Origin: Firmicutes bacterium AM31-12AC
GTDB taxonomy: Bacteria > Bacillota > Clostridia > Lachnospirales > Lachnospiraceae
Length of the DNA: 64,000 nt
Assembly: GCA_003480425.1 (NCBI GenBank)
Contig: QUJA01000012.1
Location: 1 to 64,000 of the forward strand
Direction of reading: 5' to 3'
Of this stretch, positions 24,820 to 34,500 are shown in pieces; position 1 is the stretch's first letter; the number at the start of each line of letters is the position of its first letter. The position numbers and the translations under genes are program-made. The notes under the pieces were generated by a model. That model did not search any database, was not told the origin of the DNA, and worked only from the letters and a program-made list of their open reading frames with translations.

Positions 24820-26442
24820 ATGGAAATTATTCAGGGAAAAGCTATTTTCGGTGGAATTGCAATCGGTCCGATTTCGTTTTTTGCAAAAGAGCAGAAACAG
24901 GTAAAACGTACAAAAGTTGAGGATACAGAAGCTGAAATTGCACGCTATGAAGCGGCATTGGCAACAGCAATTGAACAGTTGGGAGCATTGTATGAGAAAG
25001 CCCTCAAAGAAGTGGGCGAATCTGAAGCACAGATTTTTGAAGTACATCAGATGATGTTGGAAGACGATGATTACAATGATTCTGTTAAAAATATTATTAC
25101 TAGTCAGGGACTTAATGCAGAGTATGCAGTGGCTACTACAGGAGACAATTTTTCGACAATGTTTGCAGCAATGGATGATGAATATTTCCAGGCAAGAGCT
25201 GTGGATGTTAAAGATATTTCTGAACGTATCATTAATATTTTGATGGGAATCGGAGAAGCAAAAGTGTCTGATGAGCCATCTATTATTGTTGCAGAGGATC
25301 TTGCACCTAGTGAGACTGTTCAGATGGATAAGAGTAAATTACTTGGTTTTGTTACAAGACTTGGGTCTTCTAATTCTCATACAGCAATTCTTGCAAGAAC
25401 AATGAATATTCCTGCTCTGATTCAAGTAGATATTAAAGAAGAATGGAATGGAAAACAGGCGATCATTGATGGATTCAGTGGTAAATTTATTATCGAACCA
25501 GAAGCAGATGTATTGGAAGAGTATCAGAAGAAACAGGCAGAACAACAGGAAAGAAGACGTCTTCTTGCAGAACAGAAGGGTAAACCGACTGTGACAAAGA
25601 ACGGAAAAGCAATTAAGCTTTTTGCAAATATTGGTTCTGTATCAGATCTTCAATCTGTAATGGAAAATGATGCAGCTGGAATAGGATTGTTCCGAAGTGA
25701 ATTCCTTTATCTGGAGTCTGAGACATATCCGACAGAAGAGGAACAGTTTAAGGCTTACAAGATGGTAGCAGAGACGATGGCAGGTAAGAAGGTTATTATT
25801 CGTACATTGGATATCGGAGCTGATAAACAGGTAGATTATTTTGAGTTAGATAAAGAAGAAAACCCGGCAATGGGACTTCGTGCTATCCGTATCTGCCTGA
25901 CAAGACCGGAAATCTTTAAGACACAGTTGCGTGCACTTTTAAGAGCAAGTGCATTTGGTAATATCGCAGTGATGTATCCAATGATCATTTCTGTTGAAGA
26001 AGTTCGCAAGATTAAAGCTATTATGGAAGAAGTAAAGGCTGAACTGGATGAAGCAGGAATCCCATATGGCAATGTAGAACAGGGAATTATGATTGAGACA
26101 CCTGCAGCAGTAATTTTAAGTGATCTGCTTGCAAAGGAAGTTGATTTCTTTAGTATTGGTACAAATGATTTAACACAGTATACATTAGCAATTGACCGTC
26201 AGAATGCAAAATTAGATGAGTTCTATAATCCTCATCATGAAGCAGTTTTAAGAATGATTCAGATGGTTGTTGAAAATGCTCATAAGGCCGGAATCTGGGC
26301 TGGAATCTGTGGAGAACTTGGAGCAGATCTGGAACTTACCGACAGATTTATGGAGATGGGTGTAGATGAATTGTCAGTATCTCCAACATTTATCTATCCT
26401 GTAAGACAGAAAATCAGAGAATATGACGGAGAGACAAAATAG
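24820..26442 (+). CDS. ptsI: PTS enzyme I
   Basis: 540 residues, close to the usual 570. It autophosphorylates from phosphoenolpyruvate and charges HPr. Domains: N-terminal HPr-binding and swivelling domain with active-site His near residue 190 in GSSNSHTAILART, then the PEP-binding barrel with GIGLFRSEFLY, MGLRAIRI, the PEP-utiliser signature DFFSIGTNDLTQY and the late GICGELGAD. It follows ptsH by about 95 nt. It would energise the mannose-family PTS of the sugar island. Confidence 0.95.
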   Translation: MEIIQGKAIFGGIAIGPISFFAKEQKQVKRTKVEDTEAEIARYEAALATAIEQLGALYEKALKEVGESEAQIFEVHQMMLEDDDYNDSVKNIITSQGLNAEYAVATTGDNFSTMFAAMDDEYFQARAVDVKDISERIINILMGIGEAKVSDEPSIIVAEDLAPSETVQMDKSKLLGFVTRLGSSNSHTAILARTMNIPALIQVDIKEEWNGKQAIIDGFSGKFIIEPEADVLEEYQKKQAEQQERRRLLAEQKGKPTVTKNGKAIKLFANIGSVSDLQSVMENDAAGIGLFRSEFLYLESETYPTEEEQFKAYKMVAETMAGKKVIIRTLDIGADKQVDYFELDKEENPAMGLRAIRICLTRPEIFKTQLRALLRASAFGNIAVMYPMIISVEEVRKIKAIMEEVKAELDEAGIPYGNVEQGIMIETPAAVILSDLLAKEVDFFSIGTNDLTQYTLAIDRQNAKLDEFYNPHHEAVLRMIQMVVENAHKAGIWAGICGELGADLELTDRFMEMGVDELSVSPTFIYPVRQKIREYDGETK

Positions 26443-26574
26443 GTTACTGTTCACAGTACCTGTCTCGCCATTTTAAAATGAAATAAGGTTATATGGTAGC
26501 TCATATAAATATAGAGGCATCCCGGCGTTTCCGCAGGATGCCTCTTGCTGTTTACAAATACTGTGAACAGTAAC
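26443..26574. repeat. Inverted-repeat element after ptsI
   Basis: GTTACTGTTCACAGTA (26443-26458) is perfectly repeated in inverse orientation at 26559-26574. Between them sits a second hairpin, GAGGCATCC (26514-26522) with GGATGCCTC (26536-26544). The 132-bp unit has no ORF and looks like a small non-autonomous palindromic repeat. The outer sequence recurs as a compact palindrome at 49540-49570. It may also terminate ptsI transcription, though there is no good T-tract. Confidence 0.65.
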
Positions 26575-26730
26575 TATTTGGCAATTTTTCAAAGAGAGAC
26601 AGAGATAAAAATATATTGAGAATATACCAGAGTGCGTTATAATGGGGAATAGAAAACAAAAGATTATCATTGCGTGTTCTTATGGAACAGACAGTTTATA
26701 GATTTAGTCAGAAAAGAAAGAAGATGCATC

Positions 26731-28866
26731 ATGGAAGTAATAAAACAGAAAGAATTGTGGGAAAATCAATTGCAGACATGTTTGAGCAAGTTAGATGTTG
26801 AATATTCGTATCAACTTGCAAAACGAATGGAAAAGGAAAAAACAAATCCGGTGCTGGGATATCGAACAGCAGGCTCAAAGGCAGAGATTGCCACAGGTAA
26901 TATGTTGTATGAGGAAATGAAACGGATTGGTTTGTCGGATGTGACAAAAGATGAATTCCGTCTGGATTCGTGGGAGTTTGAGAAAGCTGTTTTGAAATTC
27001 AAAGACAAAAAAGGGAAGGAATATAGTTGTCAGTTAGGAGCGTATCAGACCAACTTTGTAACGGATGGATTTCAGGAGTATGAGATTGTATATGTAAATA
27101 AAGGAACTGCCGAAGATTATGAAGGGATGGATGTAGAAGGTAAATTAGTTCTTGCAGAAATCAATCAGCGGGATGAATGGTGGATTAATTATCCTGCTTA
27201 TCAGGCATATTTGAAAGGTGCAGTCGGATTTATTGCAGTGCAGGAGCATGGATACGGAGAAAAATACGATACCTCTCTAAATGCACAGGATATCGCAGGT
27301 CCGGAATATGCGGCAGCATTTTCCATGTCACAGGCAGATGCAAAGAAGTTAAAAGAATGTATGGGAATATCGGCTGAGTATAATATGGGCTCAACATGTG
27401 TGGAAGTAAAACAGCCAATTTCAGCAAAAGTATGGTTGGATGCCAAATCTATGGTTCGGCGAAATGTACCGGCATATAATATTGTGGGAAAGATTCCGGG
27501 AGAAGAGACGGAACAGATGATTTTGTTGACGGCACACTATGATTCATATTTTGATGGATTTCAGGATGACAATGCCGCAGTCGCAATGATTATCGGAATG
27601 GCGAAGGCAATGTTGGAGGGCGGTTATCGCCCGGCACATACGATTGTAGTTTGTGCGGTGGCTGCAGAAGAGTGGGGTGTATCAGATTCTAAATTTGACT
27701 GGTCAACCGGCGCATACAATCAGGTCTTTCGAGTGCATCCGGAGTGGCGGGGACATATAATTGCGGATTTAAATTTTGAATTGCCGGCACATGCACATCA
27801 CAGTCGAGATGCAATCCGGGGAACATATGAATATGCGGATTATTTCGAACAGTTTGTAAAACAGATTGATGTACCGAAAAAAGCATATCCGGATGGAATA
27901 ACAGTATTGTATCCGATCGAGACATGGTCGGATGATTTCTCTATTTCAATTGCAGGAATTCCTTCGCTGGTAAATGATTTCAGTGATGGACCATTTATGG
28001 AAAATTATTATCATTCTCAGTACGACAATGAAGAACTGTATGAAGAACCGGTGTATCGTTTTCACCATGAATTGTATTTGAGATTGATCTTGGAAATGGA
28101 CAAACTGGTACTTCCGCCGCTGAATTTTGGAAGGATGTTTAAGGCAATGAAAGAAAGTCTGGATGAGAAGGAGATATTGCAGGAAACAGAGAATGCTGTG
28201 ATTCAGGAAAAAGAATATTCAGACGAGGTGAAGGATAATCCGGTTCATGTATTAGAAAGACTGATAGATTGCGGAATCTATCAGGCAGACGAGATATACA
28301 AGTGGATACAGAGGGTAAATCTGGAATATCAAAATCTGGAATCAAAGGAAGAACGAAAAGTGTATCGGGAGCAATATTCGAAAAAGGGAGAAGCATTGCT
28401 TCGAATTTATCAAAAAACACAAGATTATTTTACGCGTTTGGATTGGGAAGATGAGGTAAAATTTCCACAGGAGGCGGTGAAACGCAATATCAGGGAACTT
28501 AAGTGTGCGTTGGATGCGTTGAAAGAGGGAAAAATTCATGATACACTGGAATCCATTTATAAAGTAGATAATAACTGTTTTGCATTTTTGTTTGATGATG
28601 AAGTGTATTATCATTTTACAGAATATATTTTACACCAGCCGAAGGAACGATTAATGTGGGGCGCAGGGAGAATCTGGCACCATGAGAATCTTTATGGAAT
28701 CGTGCAGCGGTTGAGAGGTAAGATGAAGGAAGAGAATCCGAAATTGAATGAGGAAATAAGACGATTGGAAGCAGCTATTTACAGACAGAAAAATTGTTAT
28801 GAGGATGATATTCGATACATGATTCGTTCGTTGGAGAAAATCCGAAAAATGATGGGAGAGTTATAA
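26731..28866 (+). CDS. M28-family zinc aminopeptidase-like protein
   Basis: About 711 residues from ATG 26731 (a TTG at 26674 is the longer option). The M28 zinc-binding residues are visible: ILLTAHYDSYFDGFQDDNA (His, Asp) and CAVAAEEWG (the Glu pair), with a later HSQYDNEE. A protease-associated insert (about 130-260) precedes the catalytic part. About 230 C-terminal residues are helical and of unknown role. There is no signal peptide, so it probably trims peptides in the cytosol. It is coupled to the GNAT gene, whose ATG overlaps its stop. Confidence 0.82.
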   Translation: MEVIKQKELWENQLQTCLSKLDVEYSYQLAKRMEKEKTNPVLGYRTAGSKAEIATGNMLYEEMKRIGLSDVTKDEFRLDSWEFEKAVLKFKDKKGKEYSCQLGAYQTNFVTDGFQEYEIVYVNKGTAEDYEGMDVEGKLVLAEINQRDEWWINYPAYQAYLKGAVGFIAVQEHGYGEKYDTSLNAQDIAGPEYAAAFSMSQADAKKLKECMGISAEYNMGSTCVEVKQPISAKVWLDAKSMVRRNVPAYNIVGKIPGEETEQMILLTAHYDSYFDGFQDDNAAVAMIIGMAKAMLEGGYRPAHTIVVCAVAAEEWGVSDSKFDWSTGAYNQVFRVHPEWRGHIIADLNFELPAHAHHSRDAIRGTYEYADYFEQFVKQIDVPKKAYPDGITVLYPIETWSDDFSISIAGIPSLVNDFSDGPFMENYYHSQYDNEELYEEPVYRFHHELYLRLILEMDKLVLPPLNFGRMFKAMKESLDEKEILQETENAVIQEKEYSDEVKDNPVHVLERLIDCGIYQADEIYKWIQRVNLEYQNLESKEERKVYREQYSKKGEALLRIYQKTQDYFTRLDWEDEVKFPQEAVKRNIRELKCALDALKEGKIHDTLESIYKVDNNCFAFLFDDEVYYHFTEYILHQPKERLMWGAGRIWHHENLYGIVQRLRGKMKEENPKLNEEIRRLEAAIYRQKNCYEDDIRYMIRSLEKIRKMMGEL

Positions 28867-29495
28867 TGGATAATTTATATAAAGTACAAGAAGAGGATTT
28901 GGAGAGATTAAAGCGAATACTGACGGTATGTTTTGCAGAAGATCCGCTCTATTGTACGTTGATTGAAGATGAAGAAACAAGGGAACGACTTTTACCGGAG
29001 CTGTTTGAGAGTGACTTGACAGAATTCTTTGAAACCTGTGACATCTATTCCGATAGTGAGGAACTCAACAGCATTCTTGTAGTGTCAGATGAGACGGAGC
29101 ATCAGAATCCAATCTACCATTATCTGGCACAGCTTAGAGGGACGATTAGAACAGACGAAAGCTTGATCAAAGAAGACCACAGCCTGAAAACATTTTGGAA
29201 CTTTGCACTTGGCAAGGATTATTTGAATGCAAGCTGGACAAGTCAGCTCCATCAGACAAAGCGGATACATATTATATATTTAGCGGTTGCACCGAGCCAT
29301 CAGCATCATGGACTGGCAGAACATTTGATGAAAGAATTGATCGAACATGCAGAAAAGAATGATTTGATGCTGTCCTTAGAGACGCATAATCCGCAGAATG
29401 TACCGTTTTATGAGCATCTTGGATTTAAAGTATATGGTGTGGTGGAAAATTCACATTTTGATTTGAAGCAGTATTGTATGATCCGGGAAATATAA
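28866..29495 (+). CDS. GNAT-family N-acetyltransferase
   Basis: 209 residues. The C-terminal half carries the acetyl-CoA site: IIYLAVAPSHQHHGLAEHLM (motif A, with a loose Q-x-x-G-x-A) and NVPFYEHLGFKVYG. The first 100 residues are acidic and diverge from common GNAT proteins. The substrate is unknown. Its ATG shares one base with the stop of the upstream peptidase, so both are translated together, and an M20 hydrolase follows 50 nt later; a peptide or amino-acid substrate would fit. Confidence 0.8.
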   Translation: MDNLYKVQEEDLERLKRILTVCFAEDPLYCTLIEDEETRERLLPELFESDLTEFFETCDIYSDSEELNSILVVSDETEHQNPIYHYLAQLRGTIRTDESLIKEDHSLKTFWNFALGKDYLNASWTSQLHQTKRIHIIYLAVAPSHQHHGLAEHLMKELIEHAEKNDLMLSLETHNPQNVPFYEHLGFKVYGVVENSHFDLKQYCMIREI

Positions 29496-29545
29496 TCTTA
29501 AAAGTTAGAATATGAAAGAAATTTTACTGGGAAAATGAGGTAATA

Positions 29546-30853
29546 GTGAGTATGGATACAAGAAAACAGATTACGACATGGGTGGATACAAATAGAGAAG
29601 ACCTGATTGAGACAGCAAATGAAATTTTTAAACATCCTGAAATTTCTTTGGAGGAGAAGGTGTCTTCGAAGATTTTGGCAGATTATCTTGAAAAGCAGGG
29701 ATTTACGGTAACTTGGGGAATTGCCGGATTTGAGACAGCATTTGTCGCTGAATGGGGATATGGTAAGCCGGTTCTCGGATTCCTGGCAGAGTATGATGCC
29801 TTGCCGGGACTTGGACAGGAAACCTGCAGTACACGAAAAGCAATCGAAGGACCGGGACACGGATGTGGTCATAATTTACTTGGAACAGCATGTGCCGGGG
29901 CAGCCGGAGCACTTAAAAGTTGGATGGAAACGGAAGAAAAAGAAGGAACGATACGTGTATATGGATGCCCGGCAGAGGAGATTGTAATTGGTAAGATTCG
30001 TATGAATGAGGCGGGAGTGTTTGATGATTTATCCGCAGCGATCACATGGCATCCGTTTGATCGAAATCGTGTGAGTTACGATATCTGGCAGGCGCAGGAT
30101 ATTAAAAACTATAAATTTTACGGAAAAGCTGCACATGCCTCAAAGCATCCGGAAATGGGAAGGAGTGCACTTGACGCAGCAGAATTGATGAATGTGGGAG
30201 TAAATTATTTGCGGGAACATGTGGCAGATGATGTGCGGATGCATTACACTTATACCAATACGGACGGTCCGGCTAATATTGTACCGCCATATGCTTCAAC
30301 AAATTATTTTATCCGCTCAGCAAAGTGGGAGAGAACAAAAGATGCATCTGAGAGGGTAGATAATTGTGCAAAAGGTGCGGCACTTATGACTGGAACAAGA
30401 GTCGAAATTGAACGTGTGACAAAGAATAAGGAAATGAAAGTGAATCGTGTCCTGGCAGAGACATTTTATCATGCAATGGAACAAATCCAGACACCGGAGT
30501 ATACAGATGAAGAAATTTTATTTGCAAAAGAAATCAGCGAAGAGGCGGGGCTGGAAAATGATGGAGTGTATTTCACAGGATTAGAGCCTTTAGAAGAAAA
30601 CCCGGTTATCTTATCGATTGGAACAGATGTGTCTGACGTAAGCCATACAGTTCCAACAGTAATGTTGAGCGCAGCGGCAATGTGTAAAGGAACGCCATTG
30701 CATCACTGGGCAGCTACAGCACAGGTTGGCATGAGTATTGGGGAAAAAGCGATGCTGTATGTGGCGGAGTGTATGGCACTGGGTGCAACAGAGCTGGTGA
30801 AACAGCCGGAATTATTGAAGAAAGCGTGGGAATTACATGACAAAACAAAATAA
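29546..30853 (+). CDS. M20-family amidohydrolase (AbgB-like)
   Basis: 433-435 residues; start is GTG 29546 or ATG 29552. M20 metal-site motifs: GFLAEYDALPGLGQE, GPGHGCGHNLLGTA, CPAEEIVIGKI and a dimerisation domain with FYGKAAHASKHPEMGRSAL. It is closest in pattern to AbgB, which hydrolyses p-aminobenzoyl-glutamate, and to related N-acyl-amino-acid hydrolases. The maf gene starts inside its last codons. With the M28 peptidase and GNAT it forms a small peptide-metabolism cluster. Confidence 0.86.
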   Translation: MSMDTRKQITTWVDTNREDLIETANEIFKHPEISLEEKVSSKILADYLEKQGFTVTWGIAGFETAFVAEWGYGKPVLGFLAEYDALPGLGQETCSTRKAIEGPGHGCGHNLLGTACAGAAGALKSWMETEEKEGTIRVYGCPAEEIVIGKIRMNEAGVFDDLSAAITWHPFDRNRVSYDIWQAQDIKNYKFYGKAAHASKHPEMGRSALDAAELMNVGVNYLREHVADDVRMHYTYTNTDGPANIVPPYASTNYFIRSAKWERTKDASERVDNCAKGAALMTGTRVEIERVTKNKEMKVNRVLAETFYHAMEQIQTPEYTDEEILFAKEISEEAGLENDGVYFTGLEPLEENPVILSIGTDVSDVSHTVPTVMLSAAAMCKGTPLHHWAATAQVGMSIGEKAMLYVAECMALGATELVKQPELLKKAWELHDKTK

Positions 30854-31444
30854 AAAGCGAATCGTGCTTGGATCGGCTTCGCCAAGACGAAAAGAGTTAT
30901 TAGAGCAGATTGGCGTAGAATTTGAAATTAAAACAAGTGATAAGGAAGAAATATATGAAAGTACAATTCCGACAGAAATTGTTCAGGAACTGGCATTGAT
31001 GAAAGCAGGAAATGTGGCAATGGAGCTGGAAGAAGCGGAAGGAAATGTGATAGATACAATTGTAATCGGAGCGGATACGGTTGTTGTTCATGATAATAAA
31101 ATATTGGGAAAACCGTCAGATGAAGCGGAGGCATTTCACATGTTAAAGAGTCTGGCAGGAGATACACATCAGGTTTATACAGGAGTTGCAATGCTTGTGT
31201 ATGGAGAAGATGGCGAAGCAAAGAAATCTGTCATGCAGAAAGGACAGAGGTATTTGTACATGAAATGAGTGATGATGAGATTCGGAACTACATTGCGAGT
31301 GGAGAACCGATGGACAAAGCAGGTGCATATGGAATTCAGGGGAAATTTGCTGCATACATCGACAAGATAGAAGGAGATTATTATAATGTGGTCGGACTTC
31401 CGGTGGCGTATGTATACCAGCAGTTGAAGGTACTGGATGCATAA
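30837..31444 (+). pseudogene. maf: Maf family nucleotide pyrophosphatase, frameshifted
   Basis: Maf proteins hydrolyse non-canonical nucleoside triphosphates (dTTP/UTP type) and affect septum formation. The first frame starts at ATG 30837 and shows LGSASPRRKELL, the catalytic GADTVV and GDTHQVYTGV, then stops at 31266-31268. The rest continues in another frame as TEVFVHEMSDDEIRNYI, GEPMDKAGAYGIQG and YYNVVGLPV, to the stop at 31442-31444. One extra G in the GG at 31242-31243 restores a 202-residue protein of normal length. Real mutation or base-call error cannot be separated from this sequence alone. Confidence 0.82.
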
Positions 31445-31516
31445 CGTTGATAATAAGAAAATTACCGGGATATGTGAATAATAAGTGTGAAAAAAACGGT
31501 CCGGAGGTGGATAACT

Positions 31517-31708
31517 TTGCAGAAAAAGAAGAGCAATGTGAATTGTGAGAGTTGTATGAATTATGAGTATGACGAAGAATATGAATACTATGTTTGTGCA
31601 CAAAATTTGGATGAGGACGAAATGTATCGATTTGTTCAGGGAAGCTTTCATGACTGTCCATATTATCAGTTTGGAGACGAATACCGCATTGTGAGAAAGC
31701 AGATGTAA
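31517..31708 (+). CDS. DUF6472-like small Cys-containing protein
   Basis: 63 residues from TTG 31517, chosen because CCGGAGGTGG lies at the correct distance; the upstream GTG at 31487 lacks a site. Four cysteines (CESC, then VCAQ and DCPY) suggest a small zinc-binding fold. It matches my recollection of DUF6472, a short family seen in Lachnospiraceae. The function is unknown. It lies between maf and cutC in the same direction. Confidence 0.65.
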   Translation: MQKKKSNVNCESCMNYEYDEEYEYYVCAQNLDEDEMYRFVQGSFHDCPYYQFGDEYRIVRKQM

Positions 31709-31772
31709 AGATAAAATTGAAATGCGAGCAGAGCGAGTGCTGAATTATTATGAAAGTAGAGGAATAATCAAA

Positions 31773-32513
31773 TTGAAAAAAATAATATTAGAGGCATGCG
31801 TAGATAGTGTGCAGTCTGCTATTTATGCACAAGAAGGCGGAGCAGACAGATTGGAGCTGTGCAGTAATTTGCTTATTGGCGGGGTGTCGCCGGGAAAAGC
31901 ATTATATGATCAGGTGAGAAAGAACACAGATATTCCGGTACGTGTACTGCTTCGTCCAAGATATGGGGATTATTGTTATGACGGATATGAGTTTGAACAA
32001 TTAAAAGAAGAAGTACAGATGTATTGTGAGGCGGGTGCTGACGGAATCGTCATTGGTTTGTTACGTCCAGATGGCAACTTGGATGTGGAAAGAATGGAAG
32101 AGTTGATTAAACTAGCAGGAAATAAAAAGAAAACACTACATCGGGCATTTGATGTGTGTGTAAATCCAATGAAAGCATTGGAAGAGGCAATGGAAATCGG
32201 CTTTGATACGATTCTTACAAGTGGTCAGAAAGAAACTGCGTGGGAAGGAAGAACAATTCTGAAAGAATTACAAGAAAAATCCAAGGGTAGAATTGAGATC
32301 CTTGCAGCGTCCGGGATTAGTGCAGAGGCAATCAAGAAGCTGATTCCATATACTGGGATTATGTCTTATCATATGTCAGGGAAGGTTGTACTGAACAGTC
32401 AGATGGAATATCGAAAAAAGGGAGTAAGTATTGGGATGCCGGGAGAGGATGAGTATGTGATCTGGCAGACTGCGAAGGAGAAGATAGAGGAAGCGAGAGG
32501 GATTGCTATTTAG
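31773..32513 (+). CDS. cutC: CutC-family protein
   Basis: About 246 residues from TTG 31773 (TAGAGGA upstream). It is a TIM barrel with the family's LEACVDSVQSAIYAQ, GADRLELCSNL, GVSPGKAL, VRVLLRPR and LHRAFDVC. CutC was tied to copper homeostasis in E. coli, but its role is disputed and the enzymatic activity is unknown. The final codons and the TAG stop fall within the left terminal repeat of the 707-bp hairpin element, so the element has determined or replaced the original C terminus. Confidence 0.85.
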   Translation: MKKIILEACVDSVQSAIYAQEGGADRLELCSNLLIGGVSPGKALYDQVRKNTDIPVRVLLRPRYGDYCYDGYEFEQLKEEVQMYCEAGADGIVIGLLRPDGNLDVERMEELIKLAGNKKKTLHRAFDVCVNPMKALEEAMEIGFDTILTSGQKETAWEGRTILKELQEKSKGRIEILAASGISAEAIKKLIPYTGIMSYHMSGKVVLNSQMEYRKKGVSIGMPGEDEYVIWQTAKEKIEEARGIAI

Positions 32514-33209
32514 TTCATTGGGTGGCAATACGTTCCTTACAAAAAATTGATATAAGAATTCTTGCTCAGATTCCATGAGCGGGAGACACATAAGAGCGTA
32601 AATTTTTGGGTAAGTAATGTATTGGCTCAAGTTGTGAAGTAAATAGAACTCAAAGGATATCGAGCGACAATATCTGCGATAGTGGATTCTAGGGGATTGA
32701 AGATGCAAAATTTTGATGGGGAGCATCTTCACGTTATCGAAAATGTGGGATGTAGATGCAAAATTTGCGAAGGGAGTATCTTTAAATCCCAGAAAAGGCA
32801 AGATGCAGATGCAATTGTACATGATAGACAGGCTGAAAAGCATCTGCAAGTTCAAAGAAGAGCAAGTTGCAGATACGTTGATCCCCAAAAGAGCATCTAC
32901 AACAGCGAATATCAAGGGATTGCAGATACATCAGCTACCAAAAGAGTATCTGCAACAGCAAATATTAAGCCAGTGCAGATACAATGGTTGCCACAAAGGC
33001 ATCTGCACAAGCAAATAACCCCATGATATAGATACATCAGACACCAGAAAAGTAAATCCCTCATCGCTCCACCTATTTCAACCACGGTACACCACAAAGC
33101 AAGAAAAAGACTATGCAATTCAGCGAATTGGAGTCGGGCTTGCCCGACGAAGCTGAGCAGGAGTGCATAGTCTTTTTCTTGCTTAGGGCTGTCGTGAACT
33201 AAATAGCAA
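32503..33209. repeat. 707-bp inverted-repeat-bounded hairpin array, no ORF
   Basis: Bounded by TTGCTATTTAGTTCA (32503-32517) and its exact complement at 33195-33209. Between about 32699 and 33050 lie seven units, mostly 53-54 nt apart, each built on GCAGATAC...GTATCTGC. The best stems are 32699-32706 with 32723-32730, 32805-32812 with 32840-32847, 32920-32929 with 32946-32955 (10 bp) and 32973-32980 with 33001-33008. Linkers share AACAGCRAATATYAAG. A 21-bp stem (33097-33117 with 33164-33184) encloses an inner GTCGGGC/GCCCGAC hairpin. Open frames here are random and not multiples of the repeat. It is either a mobile non-autonomous element or a gene for a structured RNA. Confidence 0.65.
33097..33184. 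other. 21-bp stem with inner hairpins at the right end of the array
   Basis: AAGCAAGAAAAAGACTATGCA pairs perfectly with TGCATAGTCTTTTTCTTGCTT. Inside are CAGC/GCTG and GTCGGGC-TT-GCCCGAC. The right arm carries a TTTTT run, so in the plus direction it might end a transcript of the array. It lies 11 nt inside the right terminal repeat. Confidence 0.6.
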
Positions 33210-33738
33210 AAAATTCACAGTAATAACAGAAACAGTCCTACAATCTATTGGGAAGAATGTGAGTGAAAGTATTTATAAGCGTTAAAAAATGATAAAAGTA
33301 AATGGATGATATATATATGAATAAAGAAAGCAGTGTGCAAATTTCACAAAAATTCACATTTTTTTCATGGCAAATAGAATAAATACGTGACGACAAATTT
33401 GGAAATGTGTTTCCGTACAAAAAAAATGGAAGAAAAAATGCATGAAAAAGAGAAATGAATCAATAAAAATAAAAGGAATTTTGAATAAAAATTCCATGAA
33501 AAAATGATAAAAAGTAGAAGTAAAAACAGCAATAACAAAAGATTGACAAAAGAATTTTGTGGGAGTATATTTACAATAGCTTTTGAGAGATACAATCTTG
33601 AAAGGTGCGATAAGGCAAAAGTTCTTCTGTGAAAGAAGTTCTTTTTTTGTACCTAAAATGAGGAGTTTCTTCTTATTAAATGGAACCTTATCGTAAATAA
33701 CAATTTGATAAAGAAAGGGAGGGAGCGATACGGGCAAT
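33210..33738 (+). promoter_or_regulatory. AT-rich leader and promoter region of the ATP synthase operon
   Basis: No gene seen. A sigma-A promoter is clear: TTGACA (33543-33548), 17 nt, TATATT (33566-33571), giving a leader of about 160 nt. In the leader, CGATAAGG (33608-33615) can pair with CCTTATCG (33686-33693), enclosing a weak hairpin followed by seven T residues (about 33642-33648). Upstream, GGAATTTT/AAAATTCC (33475-33495) is a small hairpin. Regulation of the operon through this leader is possible but unproven. Confidence 0.55.
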
Positions 33739-34419
33739 TTGACAGACAGGTTGCTGGAAGAACTGCAGTGTGAGACGGTCATAAAGATTCCATTCTTGAA
33801 TGGGTTGCTGGATATTAAGGAATCGGTAGTCGTCACATGGATTATCATGGCAGTGATAGTCGCCTTGTGTATCATCTTTGTGAGAAATCTAAAAGTTGAG
33901 AATCCGGGGAAAGGGCAGTTGTTATTAGAATCCGCTATTAGCACGGGTCAGAACTTCTTCGAAGATGTCATGGGTAAGGAAAACAGAAAATATATTCCAT
34001 ACTTATTGACTGTTCTGATTTATATTGGAATTTCAAACATTATAGGTCTTTTTGGGTTTAAGCCGCCGACAAAAGATTTGAATGTTACAGCAGCCATAGC
34101 AATTATGAGTATGATTCTTATTGAGTATTCAGGAATTCATAAAAATGGAGTGAAGCATTGGGTGAAGCATTTTGCTGAACCAGTACCATTTGTAGCACCG
34201 ATTATGATTTTGGAAATTGTAATCAGACCGCTGTCGCTTTGTATGCGATTATTTGGTAATGTGTTGGGAGCATTTGTTATTATGGAACTTTTGAAGACAG
34301 TAGTTCCGGTTTTGGCTCCTATCCCATTTAGTTTTTATTTTGATATATTCGATGGATTATTACAGGCTTATGTATTTGTGTTCCTGACAGCATTGTTTAT
34401 GAACGAAGAACAGGAATAA
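33739..34419 (+). CDS. atpB: F-type ATP synthase subunit a
   Basis: 226 residues, membrane subunit forming the ion half-channels. About six hydrophobic segments, with the essential Arg in IRPLSLCMRLFGNVLG and the late LLQAYVFVFLTALF. The start is uncertain: TTG 33739 is used here, but GGGAGGGAG is better spaced for the ACG triplet at 33730, which would be ATG after one base change. First gene of an eight-gene operon lacking atpI. Confidence 0.9.
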   Translation: MTDRLLEELQCETVIKIPFLNGLLDIKESVVVTWIIMAVIVALCIIFVRNLKVENPGKGQLLLESAISTGQNFFEDVMGKENRKYIPYLLTVLIYIGISNIIGLFGFKPPTKDLNVTAAIAIMSMILIEYSGIHKNGVKHWVKHFAEPVPFVAPIMILEIVIRPLSLCMRLFGNVLGAFVIMELLKTVVPVLAPIPFSFYFDIFDGLLQAYVFVFLTALFMNEEQE

Positions 34420-34500
34420 CTTATTAGATTCACAGAGAGTTGTGCAAAGAATAATAAAATTACAATCATTTGGTGAAAAAAGAAAAAGGAGATTAGAATT

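Noticed and set aside
32682..33026. Overlapping open frames of about 100-114 codons in the hairpin array
   Set aside because: They have no ribosome site, run through inverted repeats with a 53-nt period that is not a multiple of three, and overlap each other and minus-strand frames; the DNA structure explains the lack of stops.
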